DNA of 64,000 bases, from contig NZ_BMNB01000012.1 of assembly GCF_014646235.1 (NCBI RefSeq), forward strand, positions 62,001-126,000, written 5' to 3'. This DNA comes from Micromonospora sonchi (GTDB taxonomy: Bacteria; Actinomycetota; Actinomycetes; Mycobacteriales; Micromonosporaceae). The translations under genes and the position numbers were made by a program. This document shows, piece after piece, positions 34,057 through 42,305 of this stretch (position 1 is its first letter; each line of letters opens with the position of its first letter). The notes beneath the pieces are model-generated. The model had not been told where the DNA came from, searched no databases, and saw nothing but the letters and a program-made list of their open reading frames with translations.

Positions 34057-35438
34057 CCGCTGTCCAGGCGTGGGCGCCGGCGGGTCGCGCGGCAGCGGAT
34101 CGGGCGGCGGCAAGCCGCGCGGCGGCGGACGGCGGACGGCGGGCGGTCGCACCGGCCGGCGGCGGGCGCGGGGAGCACGCGATCGTGGTCGACCTCGGGT
34201 ACGGCGACGCCGGGAAGGGCACGGTCGTGGACTGGCTCTGCGCGACCCGGCCGGTGCACACGGTGGTCCGGTTCAACGGGGGCGCGCAGGCGGCGCACAA
34301 CGTCGTCCTGCGCGACGGCCGGCACCACACGTTCGCGCAGTTCGGCGCCGGCACGTTCCGTCCCGACGTACGCACGCACCTGTCCCGGCACGTGGTGGTG
34401 GACCCGCTGGCGCTGGCCGTCGAGGCCGACCACCTCGCCACCGTCGGGGTGCCCGACGCGCTCGACCGGCTGACCGTGGACGGGGAGGCGCTGCTGGCCA
34501 CCCCGTACCACCAGGCCGCCAACCGGGCGCGGGAGCTGGCCCGTGGGGCCGACCGGCACGGCTCCTGCGGGCTGGGGGTGGGCGAGGCCGTCGCGTACGG
34601 TCTCGCCCACCCCGCCGAGGCCCCTCGGGTGGCGGACTGCCACCGTCCCGAACTGCTACGCCGCCGGTTGACCGCGTTGCGGGACCGGCTCACCGCCGAA
34701 CTCGGCCCGCTGGACGCCCCGCCGGTCGCCGACTGCCTGCCGGCATACCGCGCCTTCGCGCAGCGGGTGGCCATCGTCGACCGGTCCTGGCTGGCCGGGG
34801 CGCTGCGGTCCGGGTCGTGCGTGTTCGAGGGCGCGCAGGGGGTGCTGCTCGACGAGTGGCACGGCTTCCACCCGTACACAACGTGGAGCACCACCACCTT
34901 CGCCAACGCGGAGTCCCTGCTGGCCGAGGCCGGGCTCGCCGGAACGGCTACCCGGATCGGGGTACTGCGCACGGTCACCACCCGGCACGGGCCGGGCCCG
35001 CTGGTCACCGAAGACCCGGCGCTGCCGCTGGCCGACCCGCACAACCCGACGAACCCGTGGCAGGGCCGCTTCCGGTTCGGCCACTTCGACGCGGTCGCCC
35101 ACGCGTACGCCCTGGCGGTCGCCGGCGGGGTCGACGGCCTGGCGCTGACCCACCTGGATCTCGCCGATCGCGGCCTCGACCTGCGTCTCTGCCGCCGCTA
35201 CGACAACCTGGACGGGCTGCTCCCGGGCCCACCCGGCGACCTCGACCGGCAGGCCGCGCTCACCGCCCGGCTGCTGCGTGCCCGCCCGCTCTACGACGAC
35301 GCCCCACCCACCGACTGGCCGCAGGCCGTCGCCGAGGCGCTCGCCGCCCCCGTGCTGCTCACCTCCCACGGCCCCACAGCCGAGGAGAAGGAAGGGCCCC
35401 TTATTAACGCCTGGTGTAGAGAAAGGGCCCCTTTTTAA
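34053..35438 (+). CDS. Adenylosuccinate-synthetase paralogue in the Nudix/J-kinase/VWA operon
   Basis: 461 residues. After an Ala/Arg-rich extension (1-40) comes an AdSS fold: IVVDLGYGDAGKGTVVDWL replaces the canonical QWGDEGKGK loop but keeps Asp52, Lys and Gly; RFNGGAQAAHN keeps the catalytic His82; GSCGLGVGEAV, VFEGAQGVLLDEWHGFHPY and TRIGVLRTVTTRHGPGPL match AdSS substrate regions. A normal purA is at 55260, so this is a specialised second enzyme that may join an amino acid to a purine nucleotide other than IMP. The last 17 codons (from E445) lie in a dispersed repeat whose TTTAA provides the stop. Start GTG overlaps the VWA stop. Confidence 0.8.
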   Translation: MTAVQAWAPAGRAAADRAAASRAAADGGRRAVAPAGGGRGEHAIVVDLGYGDAGKGTVVDWLCATRPVHTVVRFNGGAQAAHNVVLRDGRHHTFAQFGAGTFRPDVRTHLSRHVVVDPLALAVEADHLATVGVPDALDRLTVDGEALLATPYHQAANRARELARGADRHGSCGLGVGEAVAYGLAHPAEAPRVADCHRPELLRRRLTALRDRLTAELGPLDAPPVADCLPAYRAFAQRVAIVDRSWLAGALRSGSCVFEGAQGVLLDEWHGFHPYTTWSTTTFANAESLLAEAGLAGTATRIGVLRTVTTRHGPGPLVTEDPALPLADPHNPTNPWQGRFRFGHFDAVAHAYALAVAGGVDGLALTHLDLADRGLDLRLCRRYDNLDGLLPGPPGDLDRQAALTARLLRARPLYDDAPPTDWPQAVAEALAAPVLLTSHGPTAEEKEGPLINAWCRERAPF

Positions 35439-35442
35439 CACC
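35388..35442. repeat. GGGCCCCTT dispersed repeat, copy 2, overlapping a coding end
   Basis: Two half-units (AAGGGCCCCTTATTAACGCC and AAAGGGCCCCTTTTTAAC) with a short spacer. It is in the same orientation as the copy at 6977. It encodes the last 16 residues and the TAA stop of the AdSS paralogue, then lies between this gene and the converging response regulator. Confidence 0.8.
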
Positions 35443-35461
35443 TGGTGCCCTGAGCATGGAG

Positions 35462-36102
35462 TCACGGCAGCTCGGCATCGTGGACCAGGATCGCCAACTG
35501 CACGCGGTTCCCGGCGCCGACCTTCGTCATCGCCCGGCTCACGTGCCCTTTCACGGTGGCCTCGCTCATCACCAGTTGACGAGCGATCTGGGCGTTCGCG
35601 AGCCCTCGTTCCACCGCGCGTACGATCTCCAGCTCCCGTGCGGTCAGGCACCGAAGCTGACGCCGGGCCGTCTCGCGTCGGGCCGGGCCGCGTTCCGCAA
35701 AGGAGTCGATCAAGCGCCGGGTCACGGTGGGTGCAAGCATGGCGTCACCGCCAGCCACGGCGCGCACTGCGGCGGCCAGGTCGCCCGGTGCGGTGTCCTT
35801 GAGCAGGAAGCCGACCGCGCCGGCACGCAGGGCCTGATGCACGTACTCGTCCCGGTCGAATGTCGTCAGCATGATCACCTTTGCGCCTGTGGCGACGATG
35901 TGCGGCGCGGCGGCGAGGCGTCCACGCTCGGCATGCGGACATCCAACAGGACCACGTCCGGTCGGAGCCGCCGGACCTCGGCTCGCGCCGCACCGCCGTC
36001 CGCCGCCTCGCCGACCACCGTGATGTCGCCGGCCGCATCGAGGATCAACCGCAGGCCGGACCGGACCAACTGCTCATCGTCGACGATCAACACCCGGATC
36101 AC
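35462..36102 (-). pseudogene. NarL/LuxR-type response regulator, frameshifted
   Basis: The first frame (from ATG 36102) has a receiver start MIRVLIVDDEQLVRSG and phospho-acceptor Asp54 in VVLLDVRMPSV, then runs into a stop near 35875. The second frame supplies KVIMLTTFDRDEYVHQALRAG, LKDTAPGDLAAAV and a LuxR helix-turn-helix (LTARELEIVRAVERGLANAQIA, TVKGHVSRAMTKV). One missing G near 35917-35922 (GACGCCTCG for an expected GACGGCCTCG) would join them into a normal ~214-residue regulator. It overlaps the histidine kinase stop. Recent inactivation or a sequencing error are both possible. Confidence 0.8.
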
Positions 36103-37244
36103 TCCGGCTCCTCTATCGGAATCAGCGCCCGGACCAGGAAACCCCTGTCGTACGGCCCGGCCGTGAGCCGCCCGCCGAGCAGTTCCACGCGTTCCCGTAG
36201 ACCGATCAGGCCCAACCCCGCACCGGGCAGAGCCGTCCCGCCGATTGCCGGCCCGTTGCGCACCCCGACCTCGACCCCGCCGGAGAGATACCGCAGGCTG
36301 ACCGTCGTCTCCGCGTCGGGTGCGTGCTTTCGCACGTTCGTCAACGCCTCCCGTACCACCCGGTGCACCGTCCGTCCGACCGTGGCCGGCAGGGGCCGGC
36401 AGGGGCCCTCGTCACGCCGTTCGACCCGCAGACCGGCGGTGCGCGACTCCTGGATCAGGACATCCACCTCCGACAACCCGGGCGGCGGTACGGTCCCCGC
36501 CGGCCCACGCAGCACGCCGAGTACCTCGCGCAGGTCGGTGAGGGCCTGTCGACCGGTTGACCGGATCAGCGACGCGGCCTCCACCGTCGCCGAGTCGGCG
36601 GACGTCACCTCCAACGCCCCTGCGTGCACCACCATCAGCGACACCCGGTGGGCGACCACGTCGTGCATCTCCCGGGCGATCCGGGCCCGTTCCTCGGCGC
36701 GGGCCTGCTCCGCGCGGGCCACCTGTTCACGTTCCAGCCGCTCGGCCCGGTCGCGCAACGCGCCAACGGTGTCCCGCCTGGCCCGCGTCCAGAGCCCGAT
36801 CACCAGCGGCAGCAGCACCAGCCAGGCGAAGAGCGCGAGCACGTTACCCGGCGTGGCCATGGTCAGTCGCCGCTCCCCGCCGGCCGCCACCCCCACCAGC
36901 ACCCCGACGGCCGTGACCAGCACCGCCCCGGCCAGGTAGGCGACGGTCCGGCGACGGCCGCGCAGCCGTAGTCCGGCCAGGAGGGACGCCGCCGCCGGGA
37001 CCGGCCAGGCGGCCAGCACCAGCCAACCGACGGCAGCCGCAGCGAACAGCGGCCATCGGCGTACCCGCGCCACCAGCACGGCATACCCGGAGGCGACGGC
37101 AACGGCGAGGACCACCGCCGGGGGCAGCGGTGAGGGCACTCCGGCCGCGCCGGTGGCGGACATCCAGACCCCGGCCGATACCAGTACGGCCAGCAGTGGC
37201 AGCGCGCACCGCCGAAGAAGTGCCCGGACTTCGACGATGGCCAT
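36099..37244 (-). CDS. Sensor histidine kinase (HisKA_3 type)
   Basis: 381 residues. The N-terminal ~155 residues carry four or five membrane segments with no clear extracellular domain. A coiled linker (RDRAERLEREQVARAEQARAEE) leads to the dimerisation/phosphorylation helix with His194 in AREMHDVVAHRVSLMV. The ATPase end has VREALTNVRKHAPDA (N box) and LPGAGLGLIGLRERVELLGG. It would phosphorylate the response regulator encoded by the overlapping downstream gene (ATGA), but that gene is frameshifted. Signal unknown. Confidence 0.9.
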   Translation of the reverse strand: MAIVEVRALLRRCALPLLAVLVSAGVWMSATGAAGVPSPLPPAVVLAVAVASGYAVLVARVRRWPLFAAAAVGWLVLAAWPVPAAASLLAGLRLRGRRRTVAYLAGAVLVTAVGVLVGVAAGGERRLTMATPGNVLALFAWLVLLPLVIGLWTRARRDTVGALRDRAERLEREQVARAEQARAEERARIAREMHDVVAHRVSLMVVHAGALEVTSADSATVEAASLIRSTGRQALTDLREVLGVLRGPAGTVPPPGLSEVDVLIQESRTAGLRVERRDEGPCRPLPATVGRTVHRVVREALTNVRKHAPDAETTVSLRYLSGGVEVGVRNGPAIGGTALPGAGLGLIGLRERVELLGGRLTAGPYDRGFLVRALIPIEEPE

Positions 37245-37437
37245 CGTTGCAGGCTAGCGGCGGCCCGGCCGGTCCATCTGTCTCCGACGGCCAGAGGGGG
37301 GACACCTCCGGGCGGCCGGGCCGGTCTTCTCGGGGTTGGCCCGGAGTCGGACTCAGGGCTGGCCACAACTTAGGTAGTGGGGCGGAAATGACGATCGGCC
37401 GAGGGCCGGAAGCCGCGCCGGGGCCAGCATCGGGATC

Positions 37438-38742
37438 ATGGAATTGGTGCTCGACCTGCTCCACCAGACGATGTCCTCGCCCTGGGTCTACCTGGCGCTC
37501 TTTTCGATCGCGGTGATCGACGGTTTCTTCCCCGTGGTGCCCAGTGAGACCGCGGTCATCACCGCCGGGGTCTTCGCGGCGACCGGACAACCGGCGCTGT
37601 GGGCGGTGATCGTCGTGGCGGCGGCCGGCGCTCTGGTCGGCGACCACATTTCGTACGCCATCGGCCGGCGCGGCGGCGGACGCCTGCTCGCGCGACTACC
37701 GGAACGTGGGCGGCGGCGTACGGCATATGCCTGGGCCAGCCGGGGCATCGCCGTACGCGGAGGCCTGATCCTGACCGTGGCGCGGTACATACCGGGTGGT
37801 CGGACCGCTGTCACCATGACCATGGGGGCGACGCGGTTCCCCCGGTCGCGGTTCCTGGCGTTCGACGTGCTGGCCGCCGGCACCTGGGGTGTCTACTCGG
37901 CGCTGGTCGGTTATTTGGGCGGGCTCGCCTTCGAGCAGGATCCGCTGCGCGGGCTGTTACTTGGGCTCGGCCTGGCGCTCAGCGTCACCGTGATCGTGGA
38001 GACGGCCCGCTGGGCGTACGGCCGGCGGCGAGCACGCTCGGTGCCGGCAGTTGTGCAGCCGTTGTCGGCAGTTGTTAAGAAGGGGCCCTCCTCTACCGGA
38101 GGCGTTAATAAGGGGCCCTTCCTTACGTCGCGGGCGGGTGCCAGGTGGTGCCGCGTAGCAGTTGGGCGGCGCCGAGCCAGGCGGCGTTCATCATCCGGGT
38201 GGCGGTCGTTTCCGGGTCGGCTTCCGGGTGGTCGGCCAGCCAGTCGGCCAGTGACTCGGTCGCGCCGACCAGGGCGTACGCGACGACCTCCAGCTCGGTC
38301 TCGGCCACCTCGCGCCCCTCGGCGCGCAGCGCGTGGTCGAGCATGCCGGCGACCACCTCGACCATCCTCGCCCGCATCGCGGCCACCTCACCGGCGACCG
38401 GCGGCTCGCCCCTGGCCTGCCGGTAGAGCACCGCCCAGCCGTCCCGGTGCGCCCCGACGAAGCCGAAGAACGCCCGCAGCCCGCGCCAGAGTCGTTCGTC
38501 GGCGGGCAGGTCGGGAACGGCCGCCTGGGCGATGGCCTCCATCATCCGGGTGCCCTCCCGGTGCAGGCAGGCGACGAAGAGTTCCTCCTTGGAGCCCAGG
38601 TACGCGTACACCATGGGCTTGGAGATGCCGGCCTTCTCGGCGATCTCGTCCATGCTGGCACCGTGATAGCCGTGCCGGGAGAAGATCCGCACGGCGGCGT
38701 CGAGCATCTGCTGTTCGCGTACGGCTCGGGGCAAACGTCTGA
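37438..38742 (+). CDS. DedA family membrane protein with no stop before a repeat
   Basis: The DedA part is residues 1-~210: ELVLDLLHQTMSSPWVYLALFS, DGFFPVVPSETAVITAG, GDHISYAIGRRGGGRLL, LTVARYIPGGRTAVTMTMG and two further membrane helices ending near VETARWAYGRRRARS. DedA proteins are undecaprenyl-phosphate or lipid flippases/transporters of the inner membrane. No stop codon follows: the frame passes through the dispersed repeat (reading KKGPSSTGGVNKGPF) and on, antisense to tetR, to 38742, giving 434 codons of which the last ~220 are not credible DedA sequence. The true C-terminus is uncertain; an eroded stop is likely. Confidence 0.7.
   Translation: MELVLDLLHQTMSSPWVYLALFSIAVIDGFFPVVPSETAVITAGVFAATGQPALWAVIVVAAAGALVGDHISYAIGRRGGGRLLARLPERGRRRTAYAWASRGIAVRGGLILTVARYIPGGRTAVTMTMGATRFPRSRFLAFDVLAAGTWGVYSALVGYLGGLAFEQDPLRGLLLGLGLALSVTVIVETARWAYGRRRARSVPAVVQPLSAVVKKGPSSTGGVNKGPFLTSRAGARWCRVAVGRRRARRRSSSGWRSFPGRLPGGRPASRPVTRSRRPGRTRRPPARSRPPRAPRRAARGRACRRPPRPSSPASRPPHRRPAARPWPAGRAPPSRPGAPRRSRRTPAARARVVRRRAGRERPPGRWPPSSGCPPGAGRRRRVPPWSPGTRTPWAWRCRPSRRSRPCWHRDSRAGRRSARRRRASAVRVRLGANV
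38074..38127. repeat. GGGGCCC dispersed repeat, copy 3
   Basis: Two half-units (GTTAAGAAGGGGCCC and GTTAATAAGGGGCCC) separated by TCCTCTACCGGAGGC. It lies between dedA and the converging tetR, whose TAA stop (38123-38125) is inside its CCTTAC end. DedA reads through it. Confidence 0.85.
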
Positions 38743-38761
38743 AGGCGGGCGTGCTGGCCAC
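38123..38761 (-). CDS. TetR family regulator
   Basis: 212 residues from GTG 38761, probably leaderless (see the site at 38768). The helix-turn-helix is standard: REQQMLDAAVRIFSRHGYHGA, SMDEIAEKAGISKPMVYAYL and GSKEELFVACLHREG. The ligand domain ends near RGTTWHPPAT, with the stop provided by the dispersed repeat. It is divergent from an SCP2/acyl-CoA dehydrogenase/acyl-CoA ligase operon and most likely represses it, with an acyl-CoA or lipid as inducer; this is inference from context. Confidence 0.85.
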   Translation of the reverse strand: MASTPAFRRLPRAVREQQMLDAAVRIFSRHGYHGASMDEIAEKAGISKPMVYAYLGSKEELFVACLHREGTRMMEAIAQAAVPDLPADERLWRGLRAFFGFVGAHRDGWAVLYRQARGEPPVAGEVAAMRARMVEVVAGMLDHALRAEGREVAETELEVVAYALVGATESLADWLADHPEADPETTATRMMNAAWLGAAQLLRGTTWHPPAT

Positions 38762-38767
38762 CTTGCG

Positions 38768-38789
38768 AGCATACCTACCCGTCCGTAGG
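38768..38789. promoter_or_regulatory. tetR promoter and operator candidate
   Basis: On the minus strand TATGCT (38773-38768) is six bases before GTG 38761, marking a leaderless start. The dyad CCTAC-CCGTCC-GTAGG (38774-38789) adjoins the -10 box, a typical place for TetR self-repression and for control of the divergent lipid operon. Confidence 0.5.
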
Positions 38790-38828
38790 GTTACGCATGA
38801 GTAGCCATTGTCCGAGAGGTGGATCCCC

Positions 38829-39281
38829 ATGACTGACTTCGATCCGGCCAGCTTCGCCAACGTCGGCCCGAAGGAGTTCGCCCAGCTCGTCAAGAACACC
38901 CCGGATAGCAAGCTCGCCGAGGTGATGTCCGGTGAGCTGCGCGGCAAGATCCTCGGTGAGGTCTTCGGGCGGATGCCGCAGCTGTTCCGGGCCGACCGGG
39001 CCGGCTCGACCAACGCGGTCATCCACTGGAACATCACCGGCGGCCCCGACGGCGGCACCGACACCTACGAAGTGGTCGTCGCCGACGGCACCTGCACGGT
39101 CAACGAGAACCCGCAGCACGAGCCGCGGCTGAGCCTGATCCTGGGCCCGGTGGAGTTCCTGAAGGTCGTCTCCGGTGGCGCCAACCCGGTCATGATGTTC
39201 ATGACCGGCAAGCTCAAGGCAAAGGGCGACCTGGGCCTGGCCGCCAACATCGCCAACCTCTTCGACATCCCCAAGGCCTGA
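38829..39281 (+). CDS. SCP2 sterol-binding domain protein
   Basis: 150 residues. The SCP2 fold is visible: helix VGPKEFAQLVKNTPDSKLAEVM, strands AVIHWNITGGPDGGTDTYEVVV and CTVNENPQHEPRLSLILGP, then the lipid-tunnel end SGGANPVMMFMTGKLKAKGDLGLAANIANLFD (all read in order). It should bind a hydrophobic acyl or sterol ligand and pass it to the acyl-CoA enzymes encoded next; the acyl-CoA dehydrogenase starts one base after its stop. Confidence 0.88.
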   Translation: MTDFDPASFANVGPKEFAQLVKNTPDSKLAEVMSGELRGKILGEVFGRMPQLFRADRAGSTNAVIHWNITGGPDGGTDTYEVVVADGTCTVNENPQHEPRLSLILGPVEFLKVVSGGANPVMMFMTGKLKAKGDLGLAANIANLFDIPKA

Positions 39282-39282
39282 A

Positions 39283-40497
39283 ATGGTGGAGTTCTCGCTC
39301 GACCTGAACGAGGAACAGCGGGATCTGCGCGACTGGGTGCACGGCTTCGCCAGCGAGGTCGTGCGCCCGGCCGCGGCCGAGTGGGACGCCCGCGAGGAGA
39401 CCCCCTGGCCGATCATCCAGGAGGCGGCGAAGGTCGGGTTGTACGGCTTCGAGTTCCTCGCCACCTGCTGGGCCGATCCCACCGGGCTGTCGCTGCCGAT
39501 CGCCAGCGAGGAGCTGTTCTGGGGTGACGCCGGCATCGGCCTGAGCATCTTCGGCACCTCCCTCGCGGTAGCCGCCATCTACGGCACCGGCACCCCCGAC
39601 CAGCTCGTCGAGTGGGTGCCGCAGTGTTTCGGCGACGTCGACTCGCCGACCGTCGCCGCGTTCTGCTCGTCGGAACCGGAGGCCGGCTCGGACGTCGGCG
39701 CGATGCGCACCCGGGCCCGTTACGACGAGGCGACCGACGAGTGGGTGCTGCGCGGGCAGAAGGCGTACGCCACCAACGGCGGGATCGCCGGAGTGCACGT
39801 GGTGATCGCCTCGGTCGAGCCGGAGCTGGGGTCGCGGGGGCAGGCGGCCTTCGTCGTACCGCCGGGCACCGCCGGGCTCAGCGCCACCCGCAAGCTGCGC
39901 AAGCTGGGGCTGCGGGCGTCGCACACGGCGGACGTCTTCCTCGACGACGTACGGGTGCCCGGGCGGTGCCTGCTCGGCGGCAAGGAGGCGCTGGACGAAC
40001 GTCTGGCCCGCGCCCGGTCCGGGCAGCGCGCCTCCGGACAGGCCGCGATGCGTACCTTCGAACTGTCCCGGCCCACCGTCGGCGCGCAGGCGCTCGGCGT
40101 GGCCCGGGCCGCCTACGAGTACGCCCTGGACTACGCGAAGGAACGCGTCCAGTTCGATCGGCCGATCATCACCAACCAGGCGGTCGCCTTCGCTCTCGCG
40201 GACATGAAGATGGAGATCGACGCCGCCCGACTGCTGGTCTGGCGGGCCTCCTGGATGGGCCGCAACAACCGGCCGTTCACGGCCGGTGAGGGTTCGATGT
40301 CCAAGCTCAAGGCCGGCGAGGTGGCCGTATCGGTCACCGAGAAGGCCGTCCAACTGCTCGGCGGCGCGGGCTTCCTGCGTGACCATCCGGTCGAACGGTG
40401 GTATCGCGACGCCAAGATCTACACCATCTTCGAGGGCACATCGGAGATCCAGCGCCTGGTCATCTCGCGGGCAATCTCCGGGATGCAGATCCGCTGA
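39283..40497 (+). CDS. Acyl-CoA dehydrogenase
   Basis: 404 residues. Typical FAD acyl-CoA dehydrogenase layout: N-terminal helical domain (LNEEQRDLRDWVHGFASEVV), middle beta domain with CSSEPEAGSDVGAMRTRA and GQKAYATNGGIAG, and C-terminal helical domain with DYAKERVQFDRPI, QLLGGAGFLRDHPVERWYRDAKI and the IFEGTSEIQRLVISR region, where Glu of FEGTSE is the usual catalytic base. It oxidises acyl-CoA to 2-enoyl-CoA. It is second in a three-gene lipid operon. Confidence 0.93.
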   Translation: MVEFSLDLNEEQRDLRDWVHGFASEVVRPAAAEWDAREETPWPIIQEAAKVGLYGFEFLATCWADPTGLSLPIASEELFWGDAGIGLSIFGTSLAVAAIYGTGTPDQLVEWVPQCFGDVDSPTVAAFCSSEPEAGSDVGAMRTRARYDEATDEWVLRGQKAYATNGGIAGVHVVIASVEPELGSRGQAAFVVPPGTAGLSATRKLRKLGLRASHTADVFLDDVRVPGRCLLGGKEALDERLARARSGQRASGQAAMRTFELSRPTVGAQALGVARAAYEYALDYAKERVQFDRPIITNQAVAFALADMKMEIDAARLLVWRASWMGRNNRPFTAGEGSMSKLKAGEVAVSVTEKAVQLLGGAGFLRDHPVERWYRDAKIYTIFEGTSEIQRLVISRAISGMQIR

Positions 40498-40542
40498 CCC
40501 GACGATCCATCGTGCCCCGGCGCTCGAAGGAGGTACGCGGGT

Positions 40543-42105
40543 ATGGACCTGCCGTTCATCGTCGCCACGCTGACCCGCCGTGGCCTGCTCGCACCCGGCC
40601 GCCCGATCCGCGTCGCCTCCCAGCTCAGCGCCCTGCGAAAGTGGGGGTGGAGCCTCGCCGGTGAGCTTCGTCAGGCGGCGGCCCGGGACCCCGGCCGGGT
40701 GGCGATCATCGATGAGCAGGGCGCGGAGCTGACGTACGCCGAGCTGCTGGACCGCTCCGAACGGCTCGCCCGCGCCCTGCGCGCCGGGTTGGGCGTCCAG
40801 ACCGGCGACCGGATCGCCGTGCTCTGCCGCAACCACCCGGGCCTCATCGAAACCGTCGTCGCCGCCACCCTGCTCGGCGCGGACACCGTGCTGGTCAACA
40901 CCGGTCTCTCCCCGGCACAGCTGGCCACCGTGGCCGAGGAGCAGCGGCTGCGGGTGCTGGTGCACGACGACGAGTTCACCGAACGGACACTCGGGCTCCC
41001 GGCCGAGCTGCACCGCCTCGACGAGCGGGCCCGGGAGGAGTTGATCGGCACCGCCCTCCCCGGTGAGCTGCACCCGCCCGAGCGGGACGGCCGGATCATC
41101 GTGCTCACCTCCGGCACCACCGGGACGCCGAAGGGCGCGCGTCGCCCCACCCCGGCCGGTTTCGGCCCGCTGGTCTCCATCATCGACCGGATCCCACTGC
41201 ACGTCCGGGACCGGGTCATGATCGCCGCGCCGGTCTTTCACACCTGGGGGTACGCGGCCCTCCAGGTCTGCTTCGCGCTGCGCGCCACCATCGTGCTGCA
41301 CCGACGCTTCGACCCCGCCGCCACCCTGGACGCCCTGGTGCGACACCGCTGCCAGGCACTGTTCGCGGTGCCGGTGATGCTGCAACGGCTGATGGAGGCA
41401 CCGGCACCGAATCCCCGGCCGCCGCTGAAGGTGGTGGCCGTGAGCGGTTCCGCGCTGCCCGGCGGGCTGCCGTCGGCCTTCATGGACACCTATGGCGACG
41501 TGCTCTACAACCTGTACGGCTCGACCGAGGCGTCCTGGGCCTCCATCGCCACCCCCGCCGACCTGCGCACCGCCTCCACCGCCGCCGGCCGACCACCGCA
41601 CGGCACCCGGTTGGCGATTCTCGACGACGCTGGCGAGCCGGTTCCCGCTGGGCGGGTGGGCCGGATCTTCGTCGGCAACGAGATGCTCTTCGAGGGCTAC
41701 ACCTCGGGTAGCGACCGGGAACGCCACGACGGCCTGCTCGACACCGGCGACCTGGGGCGGGTCGACTCCGACGGCCTGCTCTTCGTGGACGGTCGGGCCG
41801 ACGACATGATCGTCTCCGGCGGGGAGAACGTCTTCCCCTCCGAGGTGGAACAGTTGCTCGCCCAACTCCCCCAGGTACGCGAGGCCGCCGTCATCGGCGT
41901 ACCCGACGCCGAGTACGGCCAGCGCCTCGCCGCCTTCCTGGGGCTCCATCCCGGCGAGACCCTCGACGCCGAGGCGGTCCGCGAGTACGTCCGGCACTAT
42001 CTCGCCCGCTTCTCCGTGCCCCGCGACGTGGTCTTCGTCAAGTACCTGCCACGCAACGCCACCGGCAAGGTACTCACCCGCGAGCTACTTCGCTACTACG
42101 GCTGA
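40543..42105 (+). CDS. Fatty acid-CoA ligase (AMP-binding)
   Basis: 520 residues after AAGGAGG. ANL-superfamily enzyme that activates a fatty acid to acyl-AMP and then acyl-CoA. Seen: P-loop IIVLTSGTTGTPKGARRP, HTWGY in the substrate tunnel region, VLYNLYGSTEASWASIATP (A5), LLDTGDLGRVDSDGLLFVDGR (A7), GGENVFPSEVEQLL and the catalytic Lys in RNATGKVLTREL. It completes the SCP2-FadE-FadD operon. Its last ~28 codons recur in degraded form at 43746. Confidence 0.93.
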   Translation: MDLPFIVATLTRRGLLAPGRPIRVASQLSALRKWGWSLAGELRQAAARDPGRVAIIDEQGAELTYAELLDRSERLARALRAGLGVQTGDRIAVLCRNHPGLIETVVAATLLGADTVLVNTGLSPAQLATVAEEQRLRVLVHDDEFTERTLGLPAELHRLDERAREELIGTALPGELHPPERDGRIIVLTSGTTGTPKGARRPTPAGFGPLVSIIDRIPLHVRDRVMIAAPVFHTWGYAALQVCFALRATIVLHRRFDPAATLDALVRHRCQALFAVPVMLQRLMEAPAPNPRPPLKVVAVSGSALPGGLPSAFMDTYGDVLYNLYGSTEASWASIATPADLRTASTAAGRPPHGTRLAILDDAGEPVPAGRVGRIFVGNEMLFEGYTSGSDRERHDGLLDTGDLGRVDSDGLLFVDGRADDMIVSGGENVFPSEVEQLLAQLPQVREAAVIGVPDAEYGQRLAAFLGLHPGETLDAEAVREYVRHYLARFSVPRDVVFVKYLPRNATGKVLTRELLRYYG

Positions 42106-42305
42106 CCCGTCGACGCCCGGGTGGCGGTGCGGCGCTCCCCAGTCCGGCTCCGATCGTGAATGGTTGCGGATTATCCTATTTTGTCCGCTTAGGCAGGCTC
42201 CGTGTGGTGTGGTGACATCCGCATCGTTATGTCCCATCTACACCTCTTCGGGCAAAACGCTACACGCGAACCCGCCTCAGGTGTAGTACCCACGGAGGAT
42301 GTTCT

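Noticed and set aside
39214..41997. 927-codon open frame on the minus strand
   Set aside because: Antisense of the acyl-CoA dehydrogenase and ligase genes, both with complete family motifs.
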